Below, in pieces: positions 37,290-46,414 of a stretch of DNA of 64,000 nucleotides. This DNA comes from Thalassobius sp. I31.1. GTDB taxonomy: Bacteria > Pseudomonadota > Alphaproteobacteria > Rhodobacterales > Rhodobacteraceae. The stretch is from the NCBI RefSeq assembly GCF_003031585.1, contig NZ_PWAA01000003.1, positions 44,229 to 108,228 of the forward strand. Reading direction: 5' to 3'. Each line of letters begins with the position of its first letter. The first letter of the stretch is position 1. The notes below the pieces were generated by a model. That model did not search any database and had not been told where the DNA came from. It saw nothing but the letters and a program-made list of their open reading frames with translations. The position numbers and the translations under genes are program-made.

Positions 37290-38186
37290 ATGACAGATCA
37301 GGCCACAGGCGCCCCGGATGAGGTTGAATCAAGCTCAGCCCCGTTGATTGAACATCTGACCGAGCTGCGCACGCGGCTGATCCATTCGGTCGTGGCCTTT
37401 ATCATTGGCATGGTGATCTGTTTCACCATCTGGAACCCGATCTTTAACTTTCTGACCCATCCCCTGTGTTCCGCTATGGCAGAACGCGGGCAGGATGATT
37501 GCGGGCTGATCCTGATCAAGCTTCAGGAAGGTTTCTTTGTCGCGATCTCCATCTCGCTTCTGGGCGGGCTGGTGCTGTCTTTCCCCTATATCGCCTTCCA
37601 GATGTGGCGCTTTGTGGCGCCGGGTCTTTATAAGAACGAACAGGGTGCGTTCCTGCCGTTCCTGATTGCGTCGCCGTTCATGTTTTTCCTGGGCGCAAGC
37701 TTTGCTTTCTATGTTGTCACGCCGCTGGCCTTTGATTTCTTCCTGGGTTTCCAGCAGGCGGGCACGGTTTTAAGCGACGAAGTCGATAATGCGACCGCCG
37801 GGATCGCCTTTCAGGGGTCCGCACAGGAATATCTGAGCCTGACGATCAAATTCATTGTGGCTTTTGGCTTGTGCTTCCAGCTGCCGGTTCTGCTGACCCT
37901 TCTGGGTAAGGCGGGGCTGGTCTCTGCGCAGGGGCTTGGCAGCGTGCGCAAATACGCGGTTGTTGCAATCCTTGTGCTTGCGGCGCTGGTTACCCCCCCG
38001 GATGTGATCACCCAGGTGATCTTGTTCGTCGTGGTTTATGGCCTTTACGAAATTTCGATCTTCCTTGTGGGCCGGATCGAGAAAAAGCGTGAAGCCAAGT
38101 TGCGTGCAGAAGGTCTGTGGGTCGAGGACGAGGATGAGTTCGACGAAGAACTGAACCAGCATCCTGAAGAAATGGACGACAAATGA
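37290..38186 (+). CDS. tatC: Sec-independent translocase protein TatC
   Basis: A 298-residue polytopic protein with six transmembrane helices, the core receptor of the Tat system. Conserved features include [19 protein letters not shown] at the cytoplasmic N-terminus (signal-peptide binding), [11 protein letters not shown] after helix 2, and the [10 protein letters not shown] loop. The tail is acidic ([16 protein letters not shown]). It overlaps the DUF815 ATPase gene by four bases. Confidence 0.96.
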   Translation: MTDQATGAPDEVESSSAPLIEHLTELRTRLIHSVVAFIIGMVICFTIWNPIFNFLTHPLCSAMAERGQDDCGLILIKLQEGFFVAISISLLGGLVLSFPYIAFQMWRFVAPGLYKNEQGAFLPFLIASPFMFFLGASFAFYVVTPLAFDFFLGFQQAGTVLSDEVDNATAGIAFQGSAQEYLSLTIKFIVAFGLCFQLPVLLTLLGKAGLVSAQGLGSVRKYAVVAILVLAALVTPPDVITQVILFVVVYGLYEISIFLVGRIEKKREAKLRAEGLWVEDEDEFDEELNQHPEEMDDK

Positions 38187-39028
38187 GCCGCAAGACTGAC
38201 GTGCTGCTGCGCATTGCTGAGGCGCTGGAGCGGATGAACCCGCCCGGTGCCGCAGCGCCCGATTTTGATGCTGCAGATGCCTTTATGTGGCAGGCGGATC
38301 CTGATGCGCTGGTGCCGGTGACGAAAGTATCCCGTGTGGCGCTTGATATGCTGGTGGGCATCAACCGTTCCCGTGACACATTGCTGGAAAACACCCTGCA
38401 GTTTGCCCGTGGCTTTGCCGCCAATAACGCCCTGTTATGGGGTGCGCGCGGCATGGGGAAATCATCGCTGGTGAAGGCGATACATGCCGAGATCCTGAAG
38501 CAGGGTCATAGTCTGAAGATCATCGAGCTACAGCGCGAAGATCTGCCCTCTGTTGGCCGTCTTCTGACGCTTCTGCGTGGGGTGCCACATCGCTTTGTGC
38601 TGTTCTGTGATGACCTGTCTTTCTCACATGACGACGAGCATTACAAATCTCTGAAAGCAATTCTGGATGGTGGCATTGAAGGCCGGCCTGACAATGTTGT
38701 GCTTTATGCCACATCAAACCGCCGCCACCTGATGCCGCGCGATATGATTGAAAATGAACGCCAAAGCGCGATTAACCCATCTGAAGCGGTGGAAGAGAAA
38801 GTGTCTCTGTCCGATCGCTTTGGTCTCTGGCTGGGTTTCCATCCCTGCGATCAGGATGCCTATCTGCAGATGATCCGGGGCTATTGCGATGCTTATGGCG
38901 TTGAGATTTCGGATGAGGATCTCAGGGCTGAAGCGATTGAATGGCAGGCCACCCGTTGCAGCCGGTCAGGCCGCGTGGCCTGGCAATTCTTCTGCGACCT
39001 CGCCGGACGCCGGGGCGTCGCATTGTAA
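38183..39028 (+). CDS. DUF815 family AAA+-type ATPase
   Basis: A 281-residue P-loop ATPase of the DUF815 family. Walker A is [17 protein letters not shown] (about residues 93-109), Walker B is [10 protein letters not shown], and [13 protein letters not shown] contains a sensor-1-like asparagine. An arginine finger candidate lies in [11 protein letters not shown]. The family is widespread in proteobacteria but its cellular role is not established. The ATG at 38183 overlaps the tatC stop by four bases, so it is co-translated with tatABC here, which could hint at envelope quality control, an inference only. Confidence 0.88.
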   Translation: MSRKTDVLLRIAEALERMNPPGAAAPDFDAADAFMWQADPDALVPVTKVSRVALDMLVGINRSRDTLLENTLQFARGFAANNALLWGARGMGKSSLVKAIHAEILKQGHSLKIIELQREDLPSVGRLLTLLRGVPHRFVLFCDDLSFSHDDEHYKSLKAILDGGIEGRPDNVVLYATSNRRHLMPRDMIENERQSAINPSEAVEEKVSLSDRFGLWLGFHPCDQDAYLQMIRGYCDAYGVEISDEDLRAEAIEWQATRCSRSGRVAWQFFCDLAGRRGVAL

Positions 39029-39045
39029 AGTCAGACCGATCTACA

Positions 39046-39086
39046 AAAAGAAAACGCCGCGCGGGATCTGCGCGGCGTTTTCTTTT
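39046..39086. terminator. Bidirectional terminator after the DUF815 gene
   Basis: A perfect 17-bp stem from AAAAGAAAACGCCGCGC (39046-39062) and its complement (39070-39086), loop GGGATCT. Both arms end in A/T-rich sequence, so it can end the tatABC-DUF815 unit (plus) and the nlpD-like unit (minus). Confidence 0.9.
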
Positions 39087-39103
39087 GTCACTGCTGAACC
39101 AGA

Positions 39104-40327
39104 TCAGTTCAGGAAATCCACCGGATCGACGGGATCAAAGCCACGACGGACCTCAAACCGGATAAAGGACGGATTACCGTCACGCACAGTTGCGATCTGC
39201 TGACCACGTGTCACCCGATCACCCTTTGAAACCGAAATATTGCTGACATTGGCGTAGATCGTCAGCAGATTACCAGAGTGCCGTAAAACCAGAACCGGTA
39301 CGTCATCTGTATCTTCGGTGATCGCGGCCACCGTGCCCGCATCTGCGGCAACAACGGTTTTACCGGCATCTGCGGAAATATCGATGCCGCCACCCCGGCC
39401 CTCGTCAAACGGGCGGATGATATTGCCGTCAACCGGCATGACAAGGCGTCCGCCACTGTCGCTGCGGGTTTCCCCCAGATCCGGCGCTTCAGGGGTTTCT
39501 TCAACTTCTTCAGCAGGTGTCGTGTCATTTTGTGGAAGGGGGCTGCTGGCACTTGGCGGCACAGGTGTTGTGCTGCCGGTTCCAGGTGCAGAGACCGCCG
39601 CAGCGGGTGCCGGTTCCGGTGTGGTGTTTTGCGCCTGACGGGCCTGGGTGGCTGTCGGGATCAGCAGATACTGCCCTTCACGCACGTTCAGGTCAGAGCC
39701 AAGGCCATTCCACTGCGCCAGTGAACGCACAGACACATTGTAAAGGCGGGCCACGCTATATGCAGTTTCCCCGCGTCCTACTTTGTGGCGCACAGGTTCA
39801 TTACCCGTGGGGCTTTCTGACTGCGCATTGATCGTGCCTTCTGCAGTACCAGAGTTCACATTTGGTGCGCGGTCAATTGCCCCGGAGGCCAGGGTTTCCA
39901 CATCAATCACACGCGGGGTCTGAGTGCGACCTGAGGTAACAGCGCCGGTGGCTTCGGACGGTTCGGAAACACGGCCGGGCAGGGCGACAATTTCACCATT
40001 GCGCAGAGAGGTATCTGTAGCGACACCATTGTAATTCGCCAGGGTATGCGGATCGACACCCAGGCGATTTGCCAGGCTGGTTACATCGTCACCGCGGCGG
40101 GCAACCGCCACCTGATAGTTCGGGTAGGAAATCACGCCGCGGTTATCCGGGCGCGGGCGCGGAGAAGAGGCCTGACGCACCGCACCAGACGTATCGATGC
40201 CATTGCCGAAATTGTTGCGCAAATCCAGATCTGCGTTATCAAAACATCCGGCAGTCAGCGCAACAATTGCCGCAGCGGACAAAAGACGGGTTTTCCGGGT
40301 GACGTTGTGAATAAACGGTCGGGTCAT
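39104..40327 (-). CDS. NlpD-like lipoprotein with two LysM domains and degenerate M23 domain
   Basis: A 407-residue predicted lipoprotein: the signal ends in ALTAGC, giving a lipid-modified cysteine at about residue 28. Two LysM peptidoglycan-binding domains follow (around YQVAVARRGDDVTSLANRLG and VRHKVGRGETAYSVARLYN), then a Pro/Thr-rich linker and a C-terminal M23/LytM domain (GRLVMPVDGNIIRPF onward). The domain has GGGIDIS where active enzymes have HxGxDI, so zinc-binding residues are lost, as in E. coli NlpD, which activates amidases instead of cutting. The order surE-pcm-nlpD supports this identity. The start at 40327 (MTRPFIHN) is preferred to 40345. Confidence 0.88.
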   Translation of the reverse strand: MTRPFIHNVTRKTRLLSAAAIVALTAGCFDNADLDLRNNFGNGIDTSGAVRQASSPRPRPDNRGVISYPNYQVAVARRGDDVTSLANRLGVDPHTLANYNGVATDTSLRNGEIVALPGRVSEPSEATGAVTSGRTQTPRVIDVETLASGAIDRAPNVNSGTAEGTINAQSESPTGNEPVRHKVGRGETAYSVARLYNVSVRSLAQWNGLGSDLNVREGQYLLIPTATQARQAQNTTPEPAPAAAVSAPGTGSTTPVPPSASSPLPQNDTTPAEEVEETPEAPDLGETRSDSGGRLVMPVDGNIIRPFDEGRGGGIDISADAGKTVVAADAGTVAAITEDTDDVPVLVLRHSGNLLTIYANVSNISVSKGDRVTRGQQIATVRDGNPSFIRFEVRRGFDPVDPVDFLN

Positions 40328-40412
40328 ATCTCTGCTCTTTCTCAAACCGGTTCTGCGGGTGCGTGACCTTCTTTACGTGGTCTTTCTGCACCTGCGCCGG
40401 GGGTGATTTGCT

Positions 40413-41078
40413 TTAATCATACTCATCTTTGGCCAGTCCTTCCAGCAAAGGAACAAAACGCACCGGGCGAAGCTCGTCATAATCAAAGCCCGTCTCGGTG
40501 CGGGTGACCTTAATCAGGCTCTGAACTGCGTCAGATTGACCGACCGGAACGATCATAATGCCACCAATGCGCAGCTGTGCCAGCAGCGGGCCGGGCGGAT
40601 CTTCGGCTGCGGCGGTGACAATGATGCGGTCAAAAGGGGCCTGGTCAGGCAGACCGAAGCTACCATCGCCGGTGATAGCGGTGATATTACTGAGATCCAG
40701 TGCGTCAAAGATTTCCCGCGCGGTCCGGATCAGCTGACGATGGCGTTCTACGGTATAGATCCGTCGCCCGAGCAGGCTGAGAATAGCGGCCTGATAGCCA
40801 GAGCCTGTGCCAACCTCCAGCACCTTATCGCGGGGCTGCACACCCAGTGCCTGGGTCATCAGGGCCACCACCGAAGGCTGGCTGATAGTCTGACCACATG
40901 GGATCGGCAGGGGCGTGTCTTCATAGGCGCGATCTGCGAAAAAGCCCTGAATAAAAGGCCCCCGGTCAATCTTTTCCATGGCTGTCAGTACGCGATTATC
41001 GGTCACGCCTTTTGAACGCAGCTGAAACAGGAACTGCATTTTACGTTCGGCAATATCCTGATCCATGGATTGAGTCAT
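40413..41078 (-). CDS. pcm: Protein-L-isoaspartate O-methyltransferase
   Basis: A 221-residue SAM-dependent enzyme that methylates damaged L-isoaspartyl residues so that they can revert to aspartate. Motifs: [21 protein letters not shown] before the SAM site, [20 protein letters not shown] (motif I), and [14 protein letters not shown]. It acts in the cytoplasm. Its start overlaps the surE stop by four bases, so the two repair/stress genes are coupled, as in E. coli. Confidence 0.95.
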   Translation of the reverse strand: MTQSMDQDIAERKMQFLFQLRSKGVTDNRVLTAMEKIDRGPFIQGFFADRAYEDTPLPIPCGQTISQPSVVALMTQALGVQPRDKVLEVGTGSGYQAAILSLLGRRIYTVERHRQLIRTAREIFDALDLSNITAITGDGSFGLPDQAPFDRIIVTAAAEDPPGPLLAQLRIGGIMIVPVGQSDAVQSLIKVTRTETGFDYDELRPVRFVPLLEGLAKDEYD

Positions 41079-41863
41079 TGGCCGAAGCTTTCCTTCAGCG
41101 CAGCAAGGGTCGCGTGATCTGTCAGATCCGCGCGCATGGGCGTAACTGACGTATACCCTGCAAGGTTGTCAGCGGCATCTGTGCCCGGAAGTGTTGGCGT
41201 GGTTTGCGGCCCGCCTTTGATCCAGAGAAAACGACGCCCGGATGGGGCTGTATGGGGCTCGACGCCAAAGTCAGTATCGCGGCGGAACCCTTGTGCAGAG
41301 AGGCGCATACCTTTGTGATCTTCCGCGCTGACGGGGGGGAAGTTCACATTCCAGAACAGGCGGTAATCCGCCGTTTCACTGGTTTGTGGGGCGGCGAGGA
41401 TCTGTCTTATGACGTTCAGACCATGGGCAGCCGCGCATTCAAACGGGTCATCAAGGTCCCGGTTTTCGACGCCGAAATATTGGGACATGGCAATGGCAGG
41501 AATACCCTGAAGTGCTGCTTCCATCGCGGCGCCGATTGTTCCGGAATAAAGCGTGTTCTCTGCAGAATTGTTACCACGGTTAACACCTGAGAGCACAAGA
41601 TCAGGTCGTTCGGGCATAACATCATGCAGAGCAGTCAGAACGCAATCCGCAGGGCTGCCCTCTGCGGCGAAGCTTCGCACTCCGTGTTGGGCGACCATGA
41701 AGGGATGAGTGTAGCTGATGCAGTGACCGACGCCGGACTGTTCGAAGGCCGGAGCGACGGTCCAGACTTCACCATTCGACCCCGCCAGATCGGTTGCGAT
41801 TTTATGCAGGGTTTTCAGGCCCGGGGCATGAATGCCGTCGTCATTGGTGATCAGAATACGCAT
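41075..41863 (-). CDS. surE: 5'/3'-nucleotidase SurE
   Basis: A 262-residue metal-dependent phosphatase acting on nucleoside 5'- and 3'-monophosphates. Motifs: [16 protein letters not shown] (metal-binding DD at the N-terminus), [14 protein letters not shown], and [29 protein letters not shown]. First gene of a surE-pcm-nlpD-like unit on the minus strand. The upstream gap (41864-42114) contains an octanucleotide repeat array. Confidence 0.95.
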   Translation of the reverse strand: MRILITNDDGIHAPGLKTLHKIATDLAGSNGEVWTVAPAFEQSGVGHCISYTHPFMVAQHGVRSFAAEGSPADCVLTALHDVMPERPDLVLSGVNRGNNSAENTLYSGTIGAAMEAALQGIPAIAMSQYFGVENRDLDDPFECAAAHGLNVIRQILAAPQTSETADYRLFWNVNFPPVSAEDHKGMRLSAQGFRRDTDFGVEPHTAPSGRRFLWIKGGPQTTPTLPGTDAADNLAGYTSVTPMRADLTDHATLAALKESFGQ

Positions 41864-42017
41864 GTCAGCCCCGCTTGCAGTTTAGGCCTGAATAACGGGC
41901 AGGTTGCGTCACGTAAAGTGGTGTGACGGAAGGGAGGTGAATGCAGAAACAACTGCGGTTTTCTGGCCGCATATTGTTGAGTGGTCTCTTGACCGGATCT
42001 GTGAAAATTGCAGGTTC

Positions 42018-42097
42018 ACTAGAAAACTAGAAAACTAGAAAACTAGAAAACTAGAAAACTAGAAAACTAGAAAACTAGAAAACTAGAAAACTAGAAA
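42018..42097. repeat. Perfect tandem array of ACTAGAAA, ten copies
   Basis: Exactly ten uninterrupted copies of the 8-base unit ACTAGAAA, preceded by GGTTC. The array lies between surE (starts 155 bases away on the minus strand) and the 3' end of an SDR gene. A second array of the same unit starts at 63920. CTAG is a rare tetranucleotide in most proteobacterial genomes, so such density is unusual. The last copy provides the first four bases of an inverted repeat at 42094-42139. Confidence 0.97.
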
Positions 42098-42139
42098 GTC
42101 GTTTCTCTGCTGTGTCATCCCAGCAGAGAAACGACTTTC
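42094..42139 (-). terminator. 19-bp inverted repeat overlapping the SDR gene end
   Basis: A perfect 19-bp stem: GAAAGTCGTTTCTCTGCTG (42094-42112) and its complement (42121-42139), with an 8-base loop containing the SDR stop codon (42115-42117). On the minus strand one arm is the last coding codons of the SDR and the other is just downstream, followed by TAGTTTTCTAGTTTTC from the octamer array. It is a probable intrinsic terminator partly encoded by the gene it ends. Confidence 0.7.
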
Positions 42140-42768
42140 GTTGCTTCCGCGCGAATATCGGCCAAGGTGGACTTATCCTCACCAGGGAAGAACCGCGCGC
42201 GCAGACCTGTTCCCATCGCATCAGGGGCGGAAATCAATACCTCTGGCCCGGTGTTTACGGTTTCTGCCTGCCAGTTTTTCACAATGGCGATTTGCGCGGC
42301 TTTTGTTGCGCCGTAGCTACCGTAGAACTTCTCACCAATCGTTGTGTCGTCAAAGAACATTGCGCGCCCTTGTTTCGCACGCAGAAGCGGCTCAACCGCA
42401 CGGATCAGGAAACGAGTCATGTTGACGTTGCCCGCAAGGCTTTTGTCAAAATCCTTATTGTCGATATGGGCCGCAGGTGTCAGTGGCGCACCGTGAATTG
42501 CTGTGTGGGCCCAAAGATCAACCCCGCCCCAGCGCTGCGCAAGAGAGCTGCCCAGATATTCACAGGCCCCTTCATCCGTCAGATCCATTGGGACCAGCGT
42601 AGCAGTGCCGCCCAGTGCCTTGATGTTGTCATCCAGATCTTCCAGCCCGCCCTGGGTACGGGCGACCGCGATGATATGATGGGTCGGGGCAAGCGCCAGG
42701 GCAAGGGCAGAACCCAACCCGCGTGAGGCACCAGTGATCAGGGCGGTTTTTTGTGCTGTCTCAGTCAT
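42115..42768 (-). CDS. Classical SDR-family oxidoreductase
   Basis: A 217-residue short-chain dehydrogenase. The cofactor motif is ALITGASRGLGSALALALA (about residues 9-27). The catalytic YxxxK is present as YGATKAAQIAIV, after MFFDDTTIGEKFYGS where a serine or threonine would complete the triad. It is short for the family and the NNAG strand is altered (LWAHTAIHG), so the activity is uncertain. The substrate is unknown. Its final codons take part in a long hairpin. Confidence 0.87.
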   Translation of the reverse strand: MTETAQKTALITGASRGLGSALALALAPTHHIIAVARTQGGLEDLDDNIKALGGTATLVPMDLTDEGACEYLGSSLAQRWGGVDLWAHTAIHGAPLTPAAHIDNKDFDKSLAGNVNMTRFLIRAVEPLLRAKQGRAMFFDDTTIGEKFYGSYGATKAAQIAIVKNWQAETVNTGPEVLISAPDAMGTGLRARFFPGEDKSTLADIRAEATKVVSLLG

Positions 42769-42821
42769 GCGGACTTCCTAACGGGCCATTTGATCGGAGT
42801 CGAGAGGGTGCAGCTGCGTGT

Positions 42822-43612
42822 TCAGGCCGCAGAGGGAGAAAAGCGCAGGGACAGGCAAGACATGCCACCATCAAGCTTGGCAGCCTCGCTGTTGCCGACG
42901 TCCCGTACCTCATATCCGGCGACCGTCAGGGTTGCCCGGGTCTCAGGGAAACCAGCAGGCATGATCACAAGGTTGTTGAACCGGATCGTATTGGCGCAGG
43001 CTTCTTCGCCCTCGGCCACATGGATGACGTCATATCCGTCAAAACAATCACTGTCCGCCAGACGCCTGGTCGAAAGGATCGTGTTCGCGTCAAGCAGTGA
43101 GCAATCTGTCTTGAAGTGCAATACGCCGGGCGGGGTCTGCACCATTCGGATGCTGTAACCATAAGGCGTTACAATCTCACGCAGGTTTTCAACGCCCTTA
43201 GTATCTGTGCGATCAGAGCTGCCAATGAGGATTTCACGTTCCGTTACCAGAATATCACCACCTTCAATATGCCCGCGCGTGATTTCAGCGACATTGGAAT
43301 ACAGACCTTCCAGCACCGGTTTCATCAGTGCGGCTTCGCCCCGTCGTGTGGGGCCCCCGGGCGCATGATGATCGCAAGTTCAAGCAGGCAGAGGGCTGCA
43401 TCTTCGACAAAACAACCGTCAGAGAAGGCTTCATCGGCGGCAAGTTCTGTGACAGTGGCCCCGGTTGATTTCAACGCGGTAATATAATCGGCGTGATGTT
43501 GCAGAAATAAATCCGTGTCCGGTGTGCCGGTATCCACCGCGCGCAGTCCCTGCGTGGCAGATGTGCCGGGGCGTCGACAGATTGCATGTGTGAAGTGATA
43601 TGAAAATGACAT
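42822..43612 (-). pseudogene. Dimethylarginine dimethylaminohydrolase gene split by a frameshift
   Basis: Two adjacent frames together encode a full-length dimethylargininase (about 263 residues), which hydrolyses methylated arginines to citrulline and methylamines. The N-terminal part (43325-43612) holds FHFTHAI-like YHFTHAICRRPG and FVEDAALCL; the C-terminal part (42822-43325) holds IEGGDILVT, GVLHFKTDCSLLD (catalytic histidine) and GGMSCLSLRF (catalytic cysteine). Around 43339-43358 the first frame runs RPGAPHDGAKPH and stops, while one added base in the C-run would read RPGAPTRRGEAALMKPV and join the two halves. The stop and the next ATG overlap as TGATG. A true mutation, sequencing error or slippage cannot be told apart here. 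Confidence 0.82.
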
Positions 43613-43657
43613 ATGTGTTCTCCCTGAACGCGACTATCGCCAGGGAGTGCGCTGGGA

Positions 43658-44122
43658 TCAACCGTGCAGTTCGCGCACTGCCGCTTCGCACATGCCGTAT
43701 TGCAGCCACTGACAGCCCGCGCAGATAACCTGCAACCCTTCCGGGGCCACATGTTTGCGGATACGTTTCTGTGCCTCGCCCCAGGTGATCACCTGACCAT
43801 AATCAAGTTTCAGGGCACGCAGATGGGCCTTATCTAGCTTTTCAATCCCGTCCTGATTGCTGCAGCGCAGGCCACGGCGTTTGGGGCAGGGGCTGCAGAT
43901 GTCGTCCGTGTTGCGCACGACTTCAATCTGCTGATCATCTCCGCCAGGTGCGCGCAGGCCCTTTTCCACGATTTGCACCATATTGGCGGTGAAGTCGTCA
44001 GAATACCCTTTGCCCTGGAACCCCAGGGAACACAGAAAATGATGTGGGCGGAATTGTAGTGGAGCGCCCGGATTATTTGAAATAATCCGGGTCGAATTCT
44101 TTGAAGAATTCGGCGGCCTCAC
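43658..44122 (-). CDS. DUF1284 protein with hairpin-encoded N-terminal leader
   Basis: A 154-residue protein of the DUF1284 family: FRPHHFLCSLGFQGKGYSDDF at residues about 24-44, then cysteine clusters DICSPCPKRRGLRCSN and CAGCQWLQYGMC that could bind a metal or Fe-S centre. Function unknown. The only standard start in frame ahead of the conserved region is GTG at 44122, which overlaps the purF stop (GTGA). This makes the first 20 or so residues (RPPNSSKNSTRIISNNPGAP) the translation of a double palindrome, which is not part of the family. The real start might instead be a non-standard codon. Confidence 0.75.
   Translation of the reverse strand: MRPPNSSKNSTRIISNNPGAPLQFRPHHFLCSLGFQGKGYSDDFTANMVQIVEKGLRAPGGDDQQIEVVRNTDDICSPCPKRRGLRCSNQDGIEKLDKAHLRALKLDYGQVITWGEAQKRIRKHVAPEGLQVICAGCQWLQYGMCEAAVRELHG
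44067..44112. repeat. Double palindrome with TTTGAA centres, copy 2
   Basis: CCCGGATTATT (44067-44077), loop TGA, AATAATCCGGG (44081-44091); one base; then CGAATTCT (44093-44100), loop TTGA, AGAATTCG (44105-44112). The architecture matches the element at 1378-1424 (an 11-bp stem with TGA loop, one-base spacer, 8- or 9-bp stem), but the stem bases differ and remain paired. It sits directly after the purF stop on the minus strand and overlaps the start of the DUF1284 frame. Confidence 0.78.
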
Positions 44123-45642
44123 TCTGCCGCCTTCATCTCAAAGCCCTTTTCGATCATATCTGCGGGTGTCACCGGATATTCGCCAGAGAAACAGGCGTCG
44201 CAATATTGCGGACAAGATTTCTTGCGGCCTTTTTTCTGACCCGCTGCGCGGTAGAGACCATCGAGTGAGATGAACTTCAGACTGTCCACACCAAGATGGT
44301 CGCGCATTTCATCTTCGGACATGGTCGCTGCAAGCAGCTTTCCACGTTCGGGTGTATCTACGCCATAAAAACAAGGCCAGGCCGTGGGCGGGGACGCAAT
44401 ACGGAAATGCACTTCCTTCGCACCTGCATCCAGGATCATGTCTTTGATCTTGCGCGATGTGGTTCCGCGTACAACGGAATCATCCACCAGGATAACCCGT
44501 TTTCCTTTGATCAGGGCCCGGTTCACGTTCAGTTTCAGACGCACACCCATGTTGCGGATCTGCTCGGTCGGCTCAATAAAGGTCCGGCCCATATACTGGT
44601 TGCGGATGATGCCCATAGCATAGGGAATACCACTTTCCTGTGAGAAACCAATCGCTGCAGGCGTGCCACTGTCGGGCACAGGACAGACGAGATCTGCCTC
44701 AACAGGGGTTTCACGTGCCAGTTCCACACCGATCTGACGGCGGGTTTCATAGACAGACTGGCCGCCGATGATGCTGTCGGGACGTGAAAAATAGACATGC
44801 TCAAAGATACAGAACTTGGAGGGCTGTGGGCGGAAGGGGAAATGGCTTTCGACGCCCTTTTCCGTGATCACAACCATTTCGCCTGGTTCAACCTCACGGA
44901 CATATTCCGCACCGATGATATCCAGCGCACAGGTTTCAGAAGACAGTGCCCAGCCGTCACCGATTTTACCAAGCACAAGCGGACGCACCCCATGCGGGTC
45001 ACGCACACCCATCAGTTTGGTACGGGTCATGGCAACAATAGAGAACGCCCCTTCAACACGACGCAAAGCATCTTCCATGCGTTCCGGGATATTGCGTTGC
45101 AGAGAACGGGCCATCAGGTGGATGATACATTCACTGTCAGATGAGGACTGGAAGATTGAGCCGCGTTCAATCAGTTCTTTGCGCAGAGCATTGGCGTTGG
45201 TCAGGTTGCCGTTATGGGCAACAGCTGCACCACCCATGGAAAATTCGCCAAAGAAAGGCTGAACATCCCGGATCACAGCGCCTTTCGAACCCGCAGTGGA
45301 ATAGCGCACATGGCCGATGGCCACGGGGCCTGGCAGGGTTTCCATCAGGCTGGCTTTGGTGAAGTTATCGCGCACATAGCCAAAACGACGGGCTGAGTTG
45401 AAACCCTGATCAGGGCAATGGGCGACTATGCCGCCGGCTTCCTGACCGCGGTGTTGCAGGGCGTGCAGACCAAGCGCAACAAAACTGGCAGCGTCTTTTA
45501 CACCGACCACACCAAAGACACCGCATTCTTCTTTCAGTTTGCTGTCATCAAAGGGGTGCGCGTAATACGGTTTTGCATCCGCAATATCAGGCACATCTGG
45601 GCTGTTGGAAGAAAGGGGCGAACGTCGTGGCAGGTTGCGCAT
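44119..45642 (-). CDS. purF: Amidophosphoribosyltransferase
   Basis: First committed enzyme of purine synthesis (507 residues): transfers the amide of glutamine to PRPP. The N-terminal nucleophile domain starts at the cysteine of KEECGVFGV (residue 40), so a 39-residue propeptide must be removed, as in the Bacillus-type enzyme. The PRPP loop is VILVDDSVVRGTTSRKI. Near the C-terminus cysteines in SCPQYCDACFSGEYPV resemble ligands of the [4Fe-4S] cluster found in the Bacillus-type family. It follows cvpA, as in many proteobacteria, but a terminator lies between them. Confidence 0.95.
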   Translation of the reverse strand: MRNLPRRSPLSSNSPDVPDIADAKPYYAHPFDDSKLKEECGVFGVVGVKDAASFVALGLHALQHRGQEAGGIVAHCPDQGFNSARRFGYVRDNFTKASLMETLPGPVAIGHVRYSTAGSKGAVIRDVQPFFGEFSMGGAAVAHNGNLTNANALRKELIERGSIFQSSSDSECIIHLMARSLQRNIPERMEDALRRVEGAFSIVAMTRTKLMGVRDPHGVRPLVLGKIGDGWALSSETCALDIIGAEYVREVEPGEMVVITEKGVESHFPFRPQPSKFCIFEHVYFSRPDSIIGGQSVYETRRQIGVELARETPVEADLVCPVPDSGTPAAIGFSQESGIPYAMGIIRNQYMGRTFIEPTEQIRNMGVRLKLNVNRALIKGKRVILVDDSVVRGTTSRKIKDMILDAGAKEVHFRIASPPTAWPCFYGVDTPERGKLLAATMSEDEMRDHLGVDSLKFISLDGLYRAAGQKKGRKKSCPQYCDACFSGEYPVTPADMIEKGFEMKAAE

Positions 45643-45769
45643 GTGGCAGCAGCTCCGTTTGTCCGGGGGCGCGAATCCCTCCGGCGTGGCGTTGCCTCCT
45701 CTTAATCGGCCTGCGGGCGTCTGTCATTAAAGAGTCACAGAAATTCGTTCTTTCCTGCCCAAAAAGACA

Positions 45770-45799
45770 AAGGCCGCAGCATATTTATGCCACGGCCTT
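45770..45799 (-). terminator. cvpA terminator
   Basis: AAGGCCG (45770-45776) pairs with CGGCCTT (45793-45799), and inside it GCATA pairs with TATGC. On the minus strand the stem is followed by TTTGTCTTTTT, a U-rich tail. It lies between cvpA and purF. Confidence 0.75.
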
Positions 45800-45821
45800 C
45801 TGAATTTCTGTTGTAAAAGCC

Positions 45822-46385
45822 TTATCCGGCAGGGGCTTCGCAGGATGCGATAAAGCTGTTGTAGCGTGTCTGCAGCCAGCCAGGCACATCGCTTGGCACC
45901 TGATCTTCAACCTGTGTCGTCAGATGGCCAAATACCGCATTGGTGCGGCTGTCGGCCACCATTGGCGCAGGTTCACCCGGGTTGATGAAATCATAAGCCA
46001 TAAGGCCGATCACCACGAGAAGCACACCGCGGGCGGCACCAAAAAGAAACCCTAGGCCCTGATCAAGCCCGCCCAGGAAAGATCGCTGAACCGCGCCGGA
46101 AAACAGGGGGGTGAAGATGGAAAACAGCAGAAGCCCAATGACCATCACCACCGCGAAACTGATCAGCAGGGCAAGTTCACACTGGCCTTCGATGAAACCA
46201 TTCAGTCCGGGCACCTGTGCAAGAAGCGGCTGAACAGACGCTGCAAACATATAGGCCAGGATTGTTGCGGCGATCCAGCCGCCGATGGACAGGACCTCGC
46301 GTACCAGCCCGCGCGAATAAGCAAGCAGGGCTGATAGAATAATGACCGCAGCTGCAATGCCGTCAATGACTGTAAAACCTTCCAT
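45822..46385 (-). CDS. cvpA: CvpA family membrane protein
   Basis: A 187-residue inner-membrane protein with four hydrophobic helices (first: DGIAAAVIILSALLAYSRGLVREVLSIGGW; later GAARGVLLVVIGLMAYDF). It matches CvpA, named for colicin V production and linked to envelope stress and biofilm traits in other bacteria; its molecular function is not settled. It lies downstream of radA by 29 bases on the same strand. Confidence 0.93.
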   Translation of the reverse strand: MEGFTVIDGIAAAVIILSALLAYSRGLVREVLSIGGWIAATILAYMFAASVQPLLAQVPGLNGFIEGQCELALLISFAVVMVIGLLLFSIFTPLFSGAVQRSFLGGLDQGLGFLFGAARGVLLVVIGLMAYDFINPGEPAPMVADSRTNAVFGHLTTQVEDQVPSDVPGWLQTRYNSFIASCEAPAG

Positions 46386-46414
46386 GGTCGTTCCTTTAGC
46401 GATCGTTTTGCCGG

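Noticed and set aside
42018..42097. The octamer arrays as CRISPR arrays
   Set aside because: The units are 8 bases long and contiguous with no spacers, and no cas genes are near.
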